DNA of 64,000 bases, taken from positions 185,469-249,468 of the forward strand of contig JAURZL010000005.1 in the NCBI GenBank assembly GCA_030653365.1, written 5' to 3'. Source of the DNA: Anaerolineaceae bacterium (lineage in GTDB: Bacteria > Chloroflexota > Anaerolineae > Anaerolineales > Anaerolineaceae). Position numbers and translations under genes: made by a program. Within the stretch, counting starts at the first letter, position 1. Each line of letters starts with the position of its first letter. Below, in pieces: positions 39,737-48,768 of this stretch. The notes under the pieces were generated by a model. The model saw nothing but the letters and a program-made list of their open reading frames with translations, ran no database searches and was not told where the DNA came from.

Positions 39737-40786
39737 ATGAACTTGTTATTTGATCAGAATGAAAACTTAACAGACCAGACACCTGCTGAAATGTTGGTAG
39801 GGCGTAATCTTCGTGATTTACGCAACCGGCGTGGGCTCTCATTGCGAGCTTTAGCAGAACGCAGTGGTTTGAATGTCAACACATTGAGTCTGGTAGAGAA
39901 TGGGAAATCCTCTCCTTCGGTAGGCACATTGCAACAATTAGCTCAAGCATTGGACGTACCAATCACCACTTTTTTTGAAACTGAGCAAGTTGAAAAACGG
40001 GTGGTTTTTACCCCAGCTGAACAAAGACCTTTTGCTGCATTTGGTAGCACGCAGATGCAGAATCTGGGAAAAGACCTGGCGGGCAAAGTAGTTCAGCCAT
40101 TTGTGGTTACATTGCAGCCAGGAATGGGAAGTGGTGACCGCATGATCGTACATACGGGGCATGAGTTTGTTTATTGTCTCGAGGGGAGTATTCATTATCA
40201 AATTGGCCAGGAGGAATTCAATTTACAACGAGGGGACAGTATTGTGTTTGAAGCGCATCTTCCACATTGTTGGGAAAACAAAGGGGAGGAAGTTGCACAA
40301 ATTTTGTTAACACTATATCCAACTGATGAACGGGAAGAGCCTGGAGGCAGGCACTTTTCACTTGATTACTTACAAAAGGAGATATCTATGAAGATCGCAG
40401 TAATAACCAGTGACGGAAAAACCATCGACCAACATTTCGGGAGGGCACCTTACTATCTTGTGGTGACTATCGAAGAAGGAAAAGTAACACAACAGGAATT
40501 GCGCGACAAAATGGGTCACAGACATTTTGTTGCACAACATGAGGAAAATGACCATGGTAGTGCAGGTCATGGCATGGATGCGGGATCCCATAAGAAACAT
40601 GCCAGCATGGCAGAAACCATTTCTGATTGCAAAGCCTTGATTTGTGGTGGAATGGGAATGGGTGCATATGAGAGCATGAGACAGTTCAATATTAAACCAA
40701 TCGTTACCGATTTGAGTGACATCGAGATTGCTGTGCAGGCTTTTATCGATGGAAAATTAATCGATCATACAGAACTTTTACATTAA
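39737..40786 (+). CDS. XRE HTH - cupin - NifX/dinitrogenase Fe-Mo cofactor-binding-like fusion protein
   Basis: HTH (LRDLRNRRGLSLRALAERSGLNVNTLSLVENGKSSPSVGTL), cupin (HEFVYCLEGSIHYQIGQEEFNLQRGDSIVFEAHLPHCWEN), then from residue 218 MKIAVITSDGKTIDQHFGRAPYYLVVTIEEGK...GGMGMGAYESMRQFNIKPIVTDL. Confidence 0.9.
   Translation: MNLLFDQNENLTDQTPAEMLVGRNLRDLRNRRGLSLRALAERSGLNVNTLSLVENGKSSPSVGTLQQLAQALDVPITTFFETEQVEKRVVFTPAEQRPFAAFGSTQMQNLGKDLAGKVVQPFVVTLQPGMGSGDRMIVHTGHEFVYCLEGSIHYQIGQEEFNLQRGDSIVFEAHLPHCWENKGEEVAQILLTLYPTDEREEPGGRHFSLDYLQKEISMKIAVITSDGKTIDQHFGRAPYYLVVTIEEGKVTQQELRDKMGHRHFVAQHEENDHGSAGHGMDAGSHKKHASMAETISDCKALICGGMGMGAYESMRQFNIKPIVTDLSDIEIAVQAFIDGKLIDHTELLH
40377..40390 (+). promoter_or_regulatory. 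Internal in-frame ribosome-binding site and ATG at cupin/NifX junction
   Basis: AAGGAG ATATCT ATG; ATG at 40388 is in frame (codon 218) and is the canonical N-terminus of NifX-family proteins. Confidence 0.6.
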
Positions 40787-40910
40787 TAAAGCAAACTCAA
40801 TAGCTTTTTCTTTCCGTTGTAATCATTTTATTTTGGAAGGCAAAAGCTGTTCAAAATTAAAGGTAATTCGAATGAGTAAGGTAGATCTTTTCTGAAAGAA
40901 GAGGAGAATC

Positions 40911-41360
40911 GTGTATAAAAAAATATTATACGAGGATTTAGTAATAATTTTTGAGCTTCATCGTAAATACCTGGCTGGTGAGGAAGGTGGCGTATGCGCA
41001 GAATTGAGCGGAGGGGACTTCTATGGAACCGATTTTTCCAATGTCAATCTGGCTGGGGCGAACCTGGAAGCTTCCAGCTTTAAACGTTCCAATATTATGG
41101 GTATTAACCTGGAAGGTGCTAACCTGAAAGACGCCAATATGAAACGCGCTTGTTTCGCTAGTGCCAATTTACAAAAAGCGAATATGGAAGGTACATTCTT
41201 AAAAGGTTGTAATTTTGATGAAGCTGACCTTCGAGGAACCAATTTAAAAGGCGCCAGCATGGAAGATGCCTTTTTTGGTAATGCAAAATATGACAATGAA
41301 ACAATTTGGCCGGATGGTTTTGATCCTGTTAAAGCCGGGGCTATATTGATCGATAAATAG
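40911..41360 (+). CDS. Pentapeptide-repeat protein
   Basis: Repeated A(D/N)LXX units: ANLEASSFKRSNIMGINLEGANLKDANMKRACFASANLQKANMEG...ADLRGTNLKGASMEDA. Confidence 0.93.
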   Translation: MYKKILYEDLVIIFELHRKYLAGEEGGVCAELSGGDFYGTDFSNVNLAGANLEASSFKRSNIMGINLEGANLKDANMKRACFASANLQKANMEGTFLKGCNFDEADLRGTNLKGASMEDAFFGNAKYDNETIWPDGFDPVKAGAILIDK

Positions 41361-41390
41361 CATAGTCATCGTAAACTTATTGGAGGAAAA

Positions 41391-41729
41391 ATGAAAATCC
41401 TTATTTCATCGCAGGGGCAAAATTCAGATGGTCCGATCGACGATCGTTTTGGTCGCTGCCCATGGCTAATTAAATATGATACAGAAACAAACCAGATCGA
41501 AGCACTTGAAAACCCGGGATTTCGTCAATCGGGTGGAGCAGGCATCGCGGCTGCACAATTTGTTATTGATCAGGCGGCTGATGTCGTAATCAGTGGTGAT
41601 TTTGGTCCGCATGCAGCTCGTGCATTCGAAGCAAGTGATACCAAAATGTGTATTTTTAATGGTGATATTTCTACAGTTCAACAAGCAGTTGACAGTTTTC
41701 TGCAGGGAAAATTACCTGTTTTCCAGTAG
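41391..41729 (+). CDS. NifB/NifX-family metallocluster-binding protein
   Basis: GPIDDRFGRCPWLIKYDTETNQIEALENPGFRQSGGAGIAAAQFVIDQAADVVISGDFGPHAARAFEAS. Confidence 0.92.
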   Translation: MKILISSQGQNSDGPIDDRFGRCPWLIKYDTETNQIEALENPGFRQSGGAGIAAAQFVIDQAADVVISGDFGPHAARAFEASDTKMCIFNGDISTVQQAVDSFLQGKLPVFQ

Positions 41730-41746
41730 AACAGAATTAGAATTCT

Positions 41747-42616
41747 ATGAAAATTGCGGTGGCAAGTGGGAAAGGGGGGACGGGTAAGACAATGGTGGCA
41801 ACCAGTCTGGCACTCAGTTTGGTTGAAACAAACCAGGTAAAATTGTTGGATTGTGATGTGGAAGCACCGAATGCCCATTTATTTTTGCATCCGACCTTTA
41901 CACAGGAAGTTCCAGCCATCATTCGAATTCCAAAAATTGACCCCGAGCGGTGCACACTGTGTGGTAAATGTGTCGAAGTATGTCAGTTTAATGCTTTGGT
42001 GAAAGTTGGAAAAACCATCATGGTGTTTCCGCAACTCTGCCATGGTTGTGGCAGCTGCACCTGGAATTGTCCAGAAGGGGCTATTGAAGAGATCCCCAAT
42101 CCCATCGGCTTGATTGAAAAGGGACGTGCTTTTGCAGGAATCGATTTTACCCATGGAAAATTGACTCTGAGCGAACCGATGGCGACCCCGATCATTCGAC
42201 AGTTGAAAAAACTTGAGAAGTCAACAAATGGGACAATCACTATCTTAGATTCTCCACCAGGAGCCTCCTGTTCGGTCGTTGAAACAGTGCGGGGGGTTGA
42301 CTTTGTCATACTGGTGACAGAACCAACCCCATTTGGCTTACATGATCTCAAACAGATGTTGGGTATTCTGGAAGACATGCAGATTCGTTATGGGGTTGTG
42401 ATCAATCGAGAAGGAATCGGTAATGCCGAGGTGGATCGGTATTTAGAGCAAAGAGGAATACCTGTTTTAATGAGAATACCGTTTGATAAAGAAATCGCCA
42501 GAGGAATTGCCGCAGGAGAACCGCTGATAGCAATCAATCCGATTTACCGTGGAAAGTTTGTGAATTTATATCAAAAAATAAAACAAATAACTGAAAAAAG
42601 TGACGGCAGGTCATGA
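41747..42616 (+). CDS. MinD-superfamily P-loop ATPase with inserted ferredoxin domain
   Basis: IAVASGKGGTGKTMVATSLAL; CTLCGKCVEVCQFNAL and CHGCGSCTWNCPEGAI. Confidence 0.94.
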   Translation: MKIAVASGKGGTGKTMVATSLALSLVETNQVKLLDCDVEAPNAHLFLHPTFTQEVPAIIRIPKIDPERCTLCGKCVEVCQFNALVKVGKTIMVFPQLCHGCGSCTWNCPEGAIEEIPNPIGLIEKGRAFAGIDFTHGKLTLSEPMATPIIRQLKKLEKSTNGTITILDSPPGASCSVVETVRGVDFVILVTEPTPFGLHDLKQMLGILEDMQIRYGVVINREGIGNAEVDRYLEQRGIPVLMRIPFDKEIARGIAAGEPLIAINPIYRGKFVNLYQKIKQITEKSDGRS

Positions 42617-43548
42617 CACAACAAAGAGCAAAACAACTTGTCGTATTAAGTGGAAAAGGTGGCACGGGTAAAACCAGTTTGAGTGCAGCCTTAGCCTATG
42701 AGTGCACTCATGCTGGGATGAATTACAAAACCATTTTTGTTGATGCTGATGTTGATGCTGCTAATCTAAGTCTGGTACTTGAAGCTCAGGTGGCTGAACA
42801 ACACGAGTTCTGGGGTAGCTCGCAAGCTGAAATTGATATCCAAAAATGTACTGGTTGTGGATCCTGTGAATCGGTTTGCCGCTATGATGCCATTTTCCCC
42901 CATCCCGATATTCCAGGAGTGAATTGGGTCGACCCAATTGCCTGTGATGGTTGCGCAGCCTGTGTGTATGCGTGTCCGGAAGAAGCCATCAGCATGATTC
43001 AACAACAGGAAGGTTTCTGGTTTCAATCCAGAACGCCTTATGGCGATTTTTTTCATGCAGAGTTATTCCCCGGCAGGGAAAATTCTGGCAAATTGGTCAC
43101 GTTAATCAGACAAAACGCACGATTAGCAGCAGATGATTATCATGCCCAACTGGTTGTGATCGATGGACCTCCAGGGATTGGGTGCCCTGTAATCTCAGCC
43201 TGTGCAGGAACAGACCTGGGCCTCATCGTTACTGAACCGGGACAGGCTGGGATGCATGATCTTCAACGAGTTCTGGGAACACTCGGGCACTTTAGGATTC
43301 CAACCATTATCTGTATAAATAAAGCAGATCTGTATCCGCAAGGTACAAATGAAATTTATGAGTTTGCTGAAAAACAGGGAATTGAAGTTGTTGGGGAAAT
43401 TCCATTTGATGAGAACATCCCTTTATCCATGCTGCAAGGTGTACCTATTCAGGTTCTATATCCGGAATCTCCAGCAGCTATAGCAATTCATGAAATCTGG
43501 CAACAGACCGTTAGTAAACTGATTCAATATGTGAAGCAAAATGAATAA
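42613..43548 (+). CDS. MinD-superfamily P-loop ATPase with inserted ferredoxin domain (paralogue)
   Basis: LVVLSGKGGTGKTSLSAALAYE; CTGCGSCESVCRYDAI and CDGCAACVYACPEEAI; overlaps upstream stop by 4 nt. Confidence 0.94.
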   Translation: MTQQRAKQLVVLSGKGGTGKTSLSAALAYECTHAGMNYKTIFVDADVDAANLSLVLEAQVAEQHEFWGSSQAEIDIQKCTGCGSCESVCRYDAIFPHPDIPGVNWVDPIACDGCAACVYACPEEAISMIQQQEGFWFQSRTPYGDFFHAELFPGRENSGKLVTLIRQNARLAADDYHAQLVVIDGPPGIGCPVISACAGTDLGLIVTEPGQAGMHDLQRVLGTLGHFRIPTIICINKADLYPQGTNEIYEFAEKQGIEVVGEIPFDENIPLSMLQGVPIQVLYPESPAAIAIHEIWQQTVSKLIQYVKQNE

Positions 43549-43837
43549 ACAAGAATTAGAAATTGCTGTGATAGAAAAATTAACCGAAGTGATTGATCCT
43601 GAGACTGGCGTGGATGTGGTCAAAATGCGATTGATTGAGGACATCCACATTGATGAAGGTGGAAAAATAACCTATGTGTTCCGCCCTTCTTCCCCGTTAT
43701 GTCCCATTGCGGTTCCGTTGGCTCTGGCGATCATTGACGCAATCAAAGAAGTACCTGGCATATCAGGGCAAGCAATCACTGTTAAAGATTATGTTCAGGC
43801 AGATCAATTGAATGAAATATTAAAAACAATTGTGTAA
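43541..43837 (+). CDS. MIP18/DUF59-family iron-sulfur assembly-type protein
   Basis: IAVIEKLTEVIDPETGVDVVKMRLIEDIHIDEGGKITYVFRPSSPLCPIAVPLALAI. Confidence 0.88.
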   Translation: MNKQELEIAVIEKLTEVIDPETGVDVVKMRLIEDIHIDEGGKITYVFRPSSPLCPIAVPLALAIIDAIKEVPGISGQAITVKDYVQADQLNEILKTIV

Positions 43838-43880
43838 TTGTGAAAAACGAAATATTTTGAAGATCATTCAGGAGAATGAC

Positions 43881-44327
43881 ATGGAATCAAAAATAAAAAT
43901 TGGAATCATTATTTGTGATCGATATCGAACATGTGCTGGGGGAAAATGTTTTCGGGCAATGAAAAACCGGGAAGGTGCATTCAGTGTTTATGAAGGAAAG
44001 GACGTGGAACTGGTTGGATATACAACCTGTGATGGATGTCCCGGTGGAAATATTGAATACACAGCAGATGAAATGATGCGAAATGGTGCTGAAGTTATTC
44101 ATTTTGCAACAGGCATGCTGGTTGGATACCCACCCTGTCCCTATATTGATACATTTATGAAATTTCTAGAGCAGAAGTTTAAAATAAAAGTGGTTCCTGG
44201 TACTCATCCCATTCCACAGAAATATCTGGATACCCATTTACAGCTCGGATCGTGGAACGAGATCAAATGGCAAGCCCTGTTGGAAGCAACCATGGCCACT
44301 GAGGAAATTCGAATTGCATATGATTAG
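43881..44327 (+). CDS. CGGC-domain protein (putative metal binding)
   Basis: IGIIICDRYRTCAGGKCFRAMKNREGAF...VELVGYTTCDGCPGGNIEYTADEM. Confidence 0.88.
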   Translation: MESKIKIGIIICDRYRTCAGGKCFRAMKNREGAFSVYEGKDVELVGYTTCDGCPGGNIEYTADEMMRNGAEVIHFATGMLVGYPPCPYIDTFMKFLEQKFKIKVVPGTHPIPQKYLDTHLQLGSWNEIKWQALLEATMATEEIRIAYD

Positions 44328-44378
44328 TAACTGAAGATCCACCAATAACCATTGGTCTATCATCACAAAAGAGGAAAA

Positions 44379-45107
44379 ATGAATCTTTACGATTTGCTTC
44401 TAAAATCTCTCCCGCGAGAACCCATACCGGTCAAAAAAGTGATTGTAGGCGTACATTGGACATTGGTATGCAGTACTGATTGTGGTTTATCATCGACATT
44501 AACGAATTGTGGACCACATGGACACGCAAAAATGCAGGATGTTGGCAAGCTTGAAGAAAAAACAACTCAACAACTGGCTGAATGGATTCTTTCGGATAAT
44601 TTTTTGGAAGCAAGTGTTGGTATGGCAGCCATTAATTCATTAATTCCTGTAGATGAAAAGAAATTAGTCCAAAAAAACGCATCCGAGGTAATTGCCAAAG
44701 AAGGCGAAGGAAAAAATGTTACCATCGTTGGGCATTTTCCGTTTGTTGAGCAGATTAAATCCATCCCCAAGTATTGCTGGGTAATTGAAAAGAAACCATA
44801 TGGCGATGATTTTCCTGAAGAGGCTGCCGAAGAATATATTCCCCAGTCGGATATTGTTGCCATCACCGGGACTGCGATCATCAATCATTCCATGGAAAAA
44901 TTACTTTCTTTATGCAAAAAAGATGCAACCGTTATGATATTGGGACCATCAACACCACTTCTTCCAATTTTGTTTGATTATGGGATTTCGTTCCTTTCAG
45001 GTGCCAGGGTTGGTGATCAAAAAGCAGCAATCAATACAATTGTGCAGGGAGCTTCATTACCCCAGGTAAAGGGGATAAATCTGGTGACAATGGTAAAAAC
45101 AAATTAA
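44379..45107 (+). CDS. DUF364-family protein (putative heavy-metal chelation domain)
   Basis: ASVGMAAINSLIP; NVTIVGHFPFVEQIKSIPKYCWVIEKKPYGDDFPEEAAEEYIPQSDIVAITGTAIINHSMEKLL; MILGPSTPLLPILFDYGISFLSGA. Confidence 0.85.
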   Translation: MNLYDLLLKSLPREPIPVKKVIVGVHWTLVCSTDCGLSSTLTNCGPHGHAKMQDVGKLEEKTTQQLAEWILSDNFLEASVGMAAINSLIPVDEKKLVQKNASEVIAKEGEGKNVTIVGHFPFVEQIKSIPKYCWVIEKKPYGDDFPEEAAEEYIPQSDIVAITGTAIINHSMEKLLSLCKKDATVMILGPSTPLLPILFDYGISFLSGARVGDQKAAINTIVQGASLPQVKGINLVTMVKTN

Positions 45108-45128
45108 ACCCAATAAGAGAGACTGCAT

Positions 45129-45620
45129 ATGAAACATAATCCAAAAAATAAAAACTGGGTTGTAATATCCGAAGATTTGGATCAAACCACATCTTTGATC
45201 CAAAACAATACTCCAGCCTCGGACGAACACGATCAATCATTTTCTGAATTAGCCCGCCAATTAATTAAGCGCAAAGAAAACATGGGTTTCTTTCCTGCAC
45301 CGGATGCAAGTGGGAATATTACAGGTTGGTGTGGCGATACGATGCAAATTCAATTGATGTTGGATGGAAAAATAATAAAAGGTGCCAGATTTATGACTGA
45401 TGGATGTGGAGCAACGATTGCCTGTGGGAGTATGCTCACAAAAATGGTGCAATCAAAACCTCTCTCAGAGGCAATGAAAATATCCCCGGATGATCTTTTA
45501 TCTGAGTTGATCAGCATTCCAGAGGATCATGAACATTGTCTTTCTTTGGCCGTTTCAACACTTCGCGCTGCAGTAAATCATGCGATGGAAATTACAAGTG
45601 GTGCCAGCCTTAAAAAATAA
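45129..45620 (+). CDS. NifU-like/TSCPD iron-sulfur scaffold-type protein
   Basis: GWCGDTMQIQLMLDGKIIKGARFMTDGCGATIACGSMLTKMVQ...EDHEHCLSLAVSTLRAAVNHA. Confidence 0.85.
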   Translation: MKHNPKNKNWVVISEDLDQTTSLIQNNTPASDEHDQSFSELARQLIKRKENMGFFPAPDASGNITGWCGDTMQIQLMLDGKIIKGARFMTDGCGATIACGSMLTKMVQSKPLSEAMKISPDDLLSELISIPEDHEHCLSLAVSTLRAAVNHAMEITSGASLKK

Positions 45621-45733
45621 AACACCATAGTTTGTGTGTACTGGATAAAAGCTTGAGATGAGAAAATGACGGAACGAAATCATAATCAAATCGGTGTAAA
45701 GATTTCTCCTTTGTAATATTAGTGGAGTGTGAC

Positions 45734-46468
45734 ATGAATTTAGGTACATTTTGGGCTGTTTTACTCGCAAGCTTATTAGCCTGTCTGGTCACATCCATTG
45801 GGATTTATGTGATTTTTAAGCACAAACGATGGGGAAATAAAAATGTTGCTTATTTTATCAGTTTCTCTGCTGGCGTCTTAATCTCAGTTTCGTTTATTCA
45901 TATCATTCCCAAATCTATTTCTATGAATCAGAATGCACCAGTTTATCTTCTCGCGGGATTTATGGGTATGTATCTGATTAATCGCTTTATTAACATGATG
46001 GTATGTCATGATCGTAATTGTGACAATCTTGCCATTGGTGTGATACCGATGATTGGGATTGGATTTCATTCATTTATTGATGGGGTTATCTATTCTGTCA
46101 CATTTAATGTCAGCATCTTTACAGGCGTATTGACAGCCATTGGTATGGTGCTGCATGAATTTCCAGAGGGTATTGTGACATTCCTGCTCCTGGAAAGAGC
46201 TGGTTTCTCACACAAAAAATCAATACTACTCGCTTTTTTAGCTGCTGCTGTATCCACGCCTATTGGAACGATCGTTTCGTTTCCATTTATTAATTCTATT
46301 AGTTCTTCATCTCTAGGAATTCTGTTAGCTATTTCTGCTGGTGCTCTGGTGTATGTGGGAGCTACTCATTTATTACCAGCAGTGGAAAAAGAAGCAAAAA
46401 AGTACACCATCTTTTCATTATTGGCTGGCGTTGCCATTGCTGTATTAATTGTTTTATCAAAAGGTTAA
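45734..46468 (+). CDS. ZIP-family metal transporter
   Basis: Multi-TM with HSFIDGVIYS and HEFPEGIVTF metal-binding motifs. Confidence 0.93.
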   Translation: MNLGTFWAVLLASLLACLVTSIGIYVIFKHKRWGNKNVAYFISFSAGVLISVSFIHIIPKSISMNQNAPVYLLAGFMGMYLINRFINMMVCHDRNCDNLAIGVIPMIGIGFHSFIDGVIYSVTFNVSIFTGVLTAIGMVLHEFPEGIVTFLLLERAGFSHKKSILLAFLAAAVSTPIGTIVSFPFINSISSSSLGILLAISAGALVYVGATHLLPAVEKEAKKYTIFSLLAGVAIAVLIVLSKG

Positions 46469-46471
46469 GTA

Positions 46472-47137
46472 ATGTCTACTTCTTTAGAAATAGAAAAATT
46501 AGTCAAAGAGATACTAAAAACGATCCCATCACACGTGACGTTGTTAGCTGCGGCGAAGACCAGAACACTGGAAGAGGTCGAAGCAGTCATTCAGGCTGGT
46601 GTAACACATATTGGGTATAACTATGTTCAGGAAGCCTTACCTTTTATTAGCCAAATTGGTACCAAAGCAATCTGGCATATGATTGGTCATTTACAAAGTA
46701 ATAAAGCCAAAATTACTGTTGAGAATTTTGACATGATCGAAACTGTCGATTCCTGGAAGCTCGCCCTAACCCTTGAGCGGCATTGTGAAAAAAACCAAAA
46801 ATCAATGCCCGTTCTGATTGAAATCAATAGTGGGCGAGAAGAAAATAAGACGGGTGTATTCCCGGAAAAAGTAGAAGAACTGGCCGTTCAAATGTCTGGT
46901 TTGAAATACGTTCAGGTAAAGGGATTGATGACGATGGGACCCCGCTTCGGAGATCCAGAAGATAGCCGTCCATATTATCAAACAACGTATAAAATGTTTG
47001 ATTATTTGAGGAAATTAAATCTACCGAATATAACCATGCAATACTTATCCATGGGGATGAGTAATAGCTATCTGATTGCCGTAGAAGAAGGATCAAACAT
47101 TATCAGAATTGGAACAAAACTCTTTGGAGAACGTTAG
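46472..47137 (+). CDS. YggS-family PLP homeostasis protein
   Basis: LLAAAKTRTLEEVEAVIQAGVTHIGYNYVQEAL; WHMIGHLQSNKAK; LIEINSGREENKTGVFPE; LSMGMSNSYLIAVEEGSNIIRIGTKLFG. Confidence 0.93.
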   Translation: MSTSLEIEKLVKEILKTIPSHVTLLAAAKTRTLEEVEAVIQAGVTHIGYNYVQEALPFISQIGTKAIWHMIGHLQSNKAKITVENFDMIETVDSWKLALTLERHCEKNQKSMPVLIEINSGREENKTGVFPEKVEELAVQMSGLKYVQVKGLMTMGPRFGDPEDSRPYYQTTYKMFDYLRKLNLPNITMQYLSMGMSNSYLIAVEEGSNIIRIGTKLFGER

Positions 47138-47151
47138 TAGAAAGGAGATTG

Positions 47152-48099
47152 ATGAAATATGTATTTGGTCCTGTTCCTTCTCGAAGATTGGGACAATCAT
47201 TAGGCATTGATCCTGTTAGCCTGAAGACATGTAATTGGAATTGTGTATATTGCCAATTGGGCAGAACAATTCCTTTGACCAATCAAAGAAAAGAATATAT
47301 ACCAACACAAGAAATTTTTTCTCAGGCAAAGCAGGCGTTGGAGGATCACCAAAAAGGGGGAATCGATTGGATCACCTTTGTAGGATCCGGTGAAACATTG
47401 CTGGCATTGAATGTTGGTATTCTTATCGCGCAAATAAAACAAATTACGAAGATCCCTATTGCTGTCATCACAAATGGGTCGTTACTGTATCTACCTGAGG
47501 TCAGACAGGAATTATTTTTGGCAGATGCAATACTCCCTTCTTTAGATGCAGGAAATGCCAAACTTTACAAAAAGATCAATCGACCACATCCACAGGTAAC
47601 TTTCAACCGCCTTGTGAATGGTTTGAAGCTATTTCGGCAAGAATACCATGGAAAATTATGGATTGAGGTGATGTTGATAAAAGACTTAAATGACTCAGCA
47701 GAAACTCTAACCGAAATTGCCTCTCATCTCAGGGATATTCAACCAGATGAGGTTCACATTTTGCTGCCTACTCGACCACCCGTAGAACCCTGGGTAAAAC
47801 CAGCTGACAAGGATGGGATTCAACGGGCAATAGATATTTTTGGTTCAATTGCAAGAGTGGTTAACACAACGGATGGAGTCTTTGAATTGGCAGAAAATGA
47901 AAATTTGGTGGATGCTGTAGTTGACATCATTACCCGTCACCCGATGAAAGAGAGTGAATTATTGGAAACATTAAAAAAATATTCATCAGGAGATGTACAG
48001 AATACATTGATCATTCTCGAAATGAGCAAAAAAGCACAGGTTGTCACCAGGTATGGTGAGCGCTATTGGAGCGCAATGCACTCACATTATCCAGATTGA
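47152..48099 (+). CDS. Radical SAM protein
   Basis: MKYVFGPVPSRRLGQSLGIDPVSLKTCNWNCVYCQLGRT (CX3CX2C); WITFVGSGETLL. Confidence 0.92.
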   Translation: MKYVFGPVPSRRLGQSLGIDPVSLKTCNWNCVYCQLGRTIPLTNQRKEYIPTQEIFSQAKQALEDHQKGGIDWITFVGSGETLLALNVGILIAQIKQITKIPIAVITNGSLLYLPEVRQELFLADAILPSLDAGNAKLYKKINRPHPQVTFNRLVNGLKLFRQEYHGKLWIEVMLIKDLNDSAETLTEIASHLRDIQPDEVHILLPTRPPVEPWVKPADKDGIQRAIDIFGSIARVVNTTDGVFELAENENLVDAVVDIITRHPMKESELLETLKKYSSGDVQNTLIILEMSKKAQVVTRYGERYWSAMHSHYPD

Positions 48100-48249
48100 A
48101 TTTCGGATTTTACAATGAGCACAAAAAAGACGTAGATTGCTTGCGAGGAGGTGGTGAGAATAAAAATTATTGTTATGAAATGAATAGAGTAATGATGATT
48201 ACTTCTTAATCAAAATATTTTTTCTAAGATGAGTAAGAAATGGAGGTAA

Positions 48250-48699
48250 ATGATGGCAACTTATCCAAAATATTTCCGGGAGTTTTCTTGCTTTGATGAT
48301 TTAACTGATGAACAGATTGACACAATTGCTGAATTCTCAGATGCTGTTTGTTATCCAGCCAACAAAATCCTTTTTAAGGAAGGAGAAGTTGGTAAAAAGC
48401 TGTACTTTCTTCGCAAGGGTGAACTAGAAGTATTATTCAACATTGGTGAAGAAGGGCAGGTCAGGGTTGATACTTTATTTGGTGAAGAAATAGCTGGATG
48501 TTCTGCATTAGTTGAACCCTACACCTATTCAGCGACCGAAAAGACTCTCACCGAAGTAGAAGTTTTAGAAGTGGACAATCAAGCATTAAGAGAACTTATA
48601 CATAAAGATTGCCAATTGGGTTTATTAATCCAACACCAATTAATAAAAAAATTGATGAAGCGGATTCTCGATTTCAGAATTAATTTATTACAACAATGA
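48250..48699 (+). CDS. Stand-alone cyclic nucleotide-binding domain protein (no HTH)
   Basis: CNBD-like KILFKEGEVGKKLYFLRKGELEVLFNIGEEGQVRVDTLFGEEIAGCSALVEPYTYSATEKTLTEVEVLEVD. Confidence 0.88.
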   Translation: MMATYPKYFREFSCFDDLTDEQIDTIAEFSDAVCYPANKILFKEGEVGKKLYFLRKGELEVLFNIGEEGQVRVDTLFGEEIAGCSALVEPYTYSATEKTLTEVEVLEVDNQALRELIHKDCQLGLLIQHQLIKKLMKRILDFRINLLQQ

Positions 48700-48768
48700 T
48701 TTGGGTAAAAAAAATATTAACGTGAAGAATTTTGAATTTTACAATTATCCAAATGAAAGGAGGACGAA

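Noticed and set aside
39737-43837. Nitrogen-fixation (nif) cluster
   Set aside because: NifX-like and NifU-like domains are present but no nifHDK/E/N/B genes; better explained as an orange-protein/NifX-MinD locus.
48141-48160. GAGGAGGTGGTGAG in the spacer after the radical SAM gene as an RBS for a small gene
   Set aside because: Only a roughly 10-codon frame follows with poor spacing; insufficient support.
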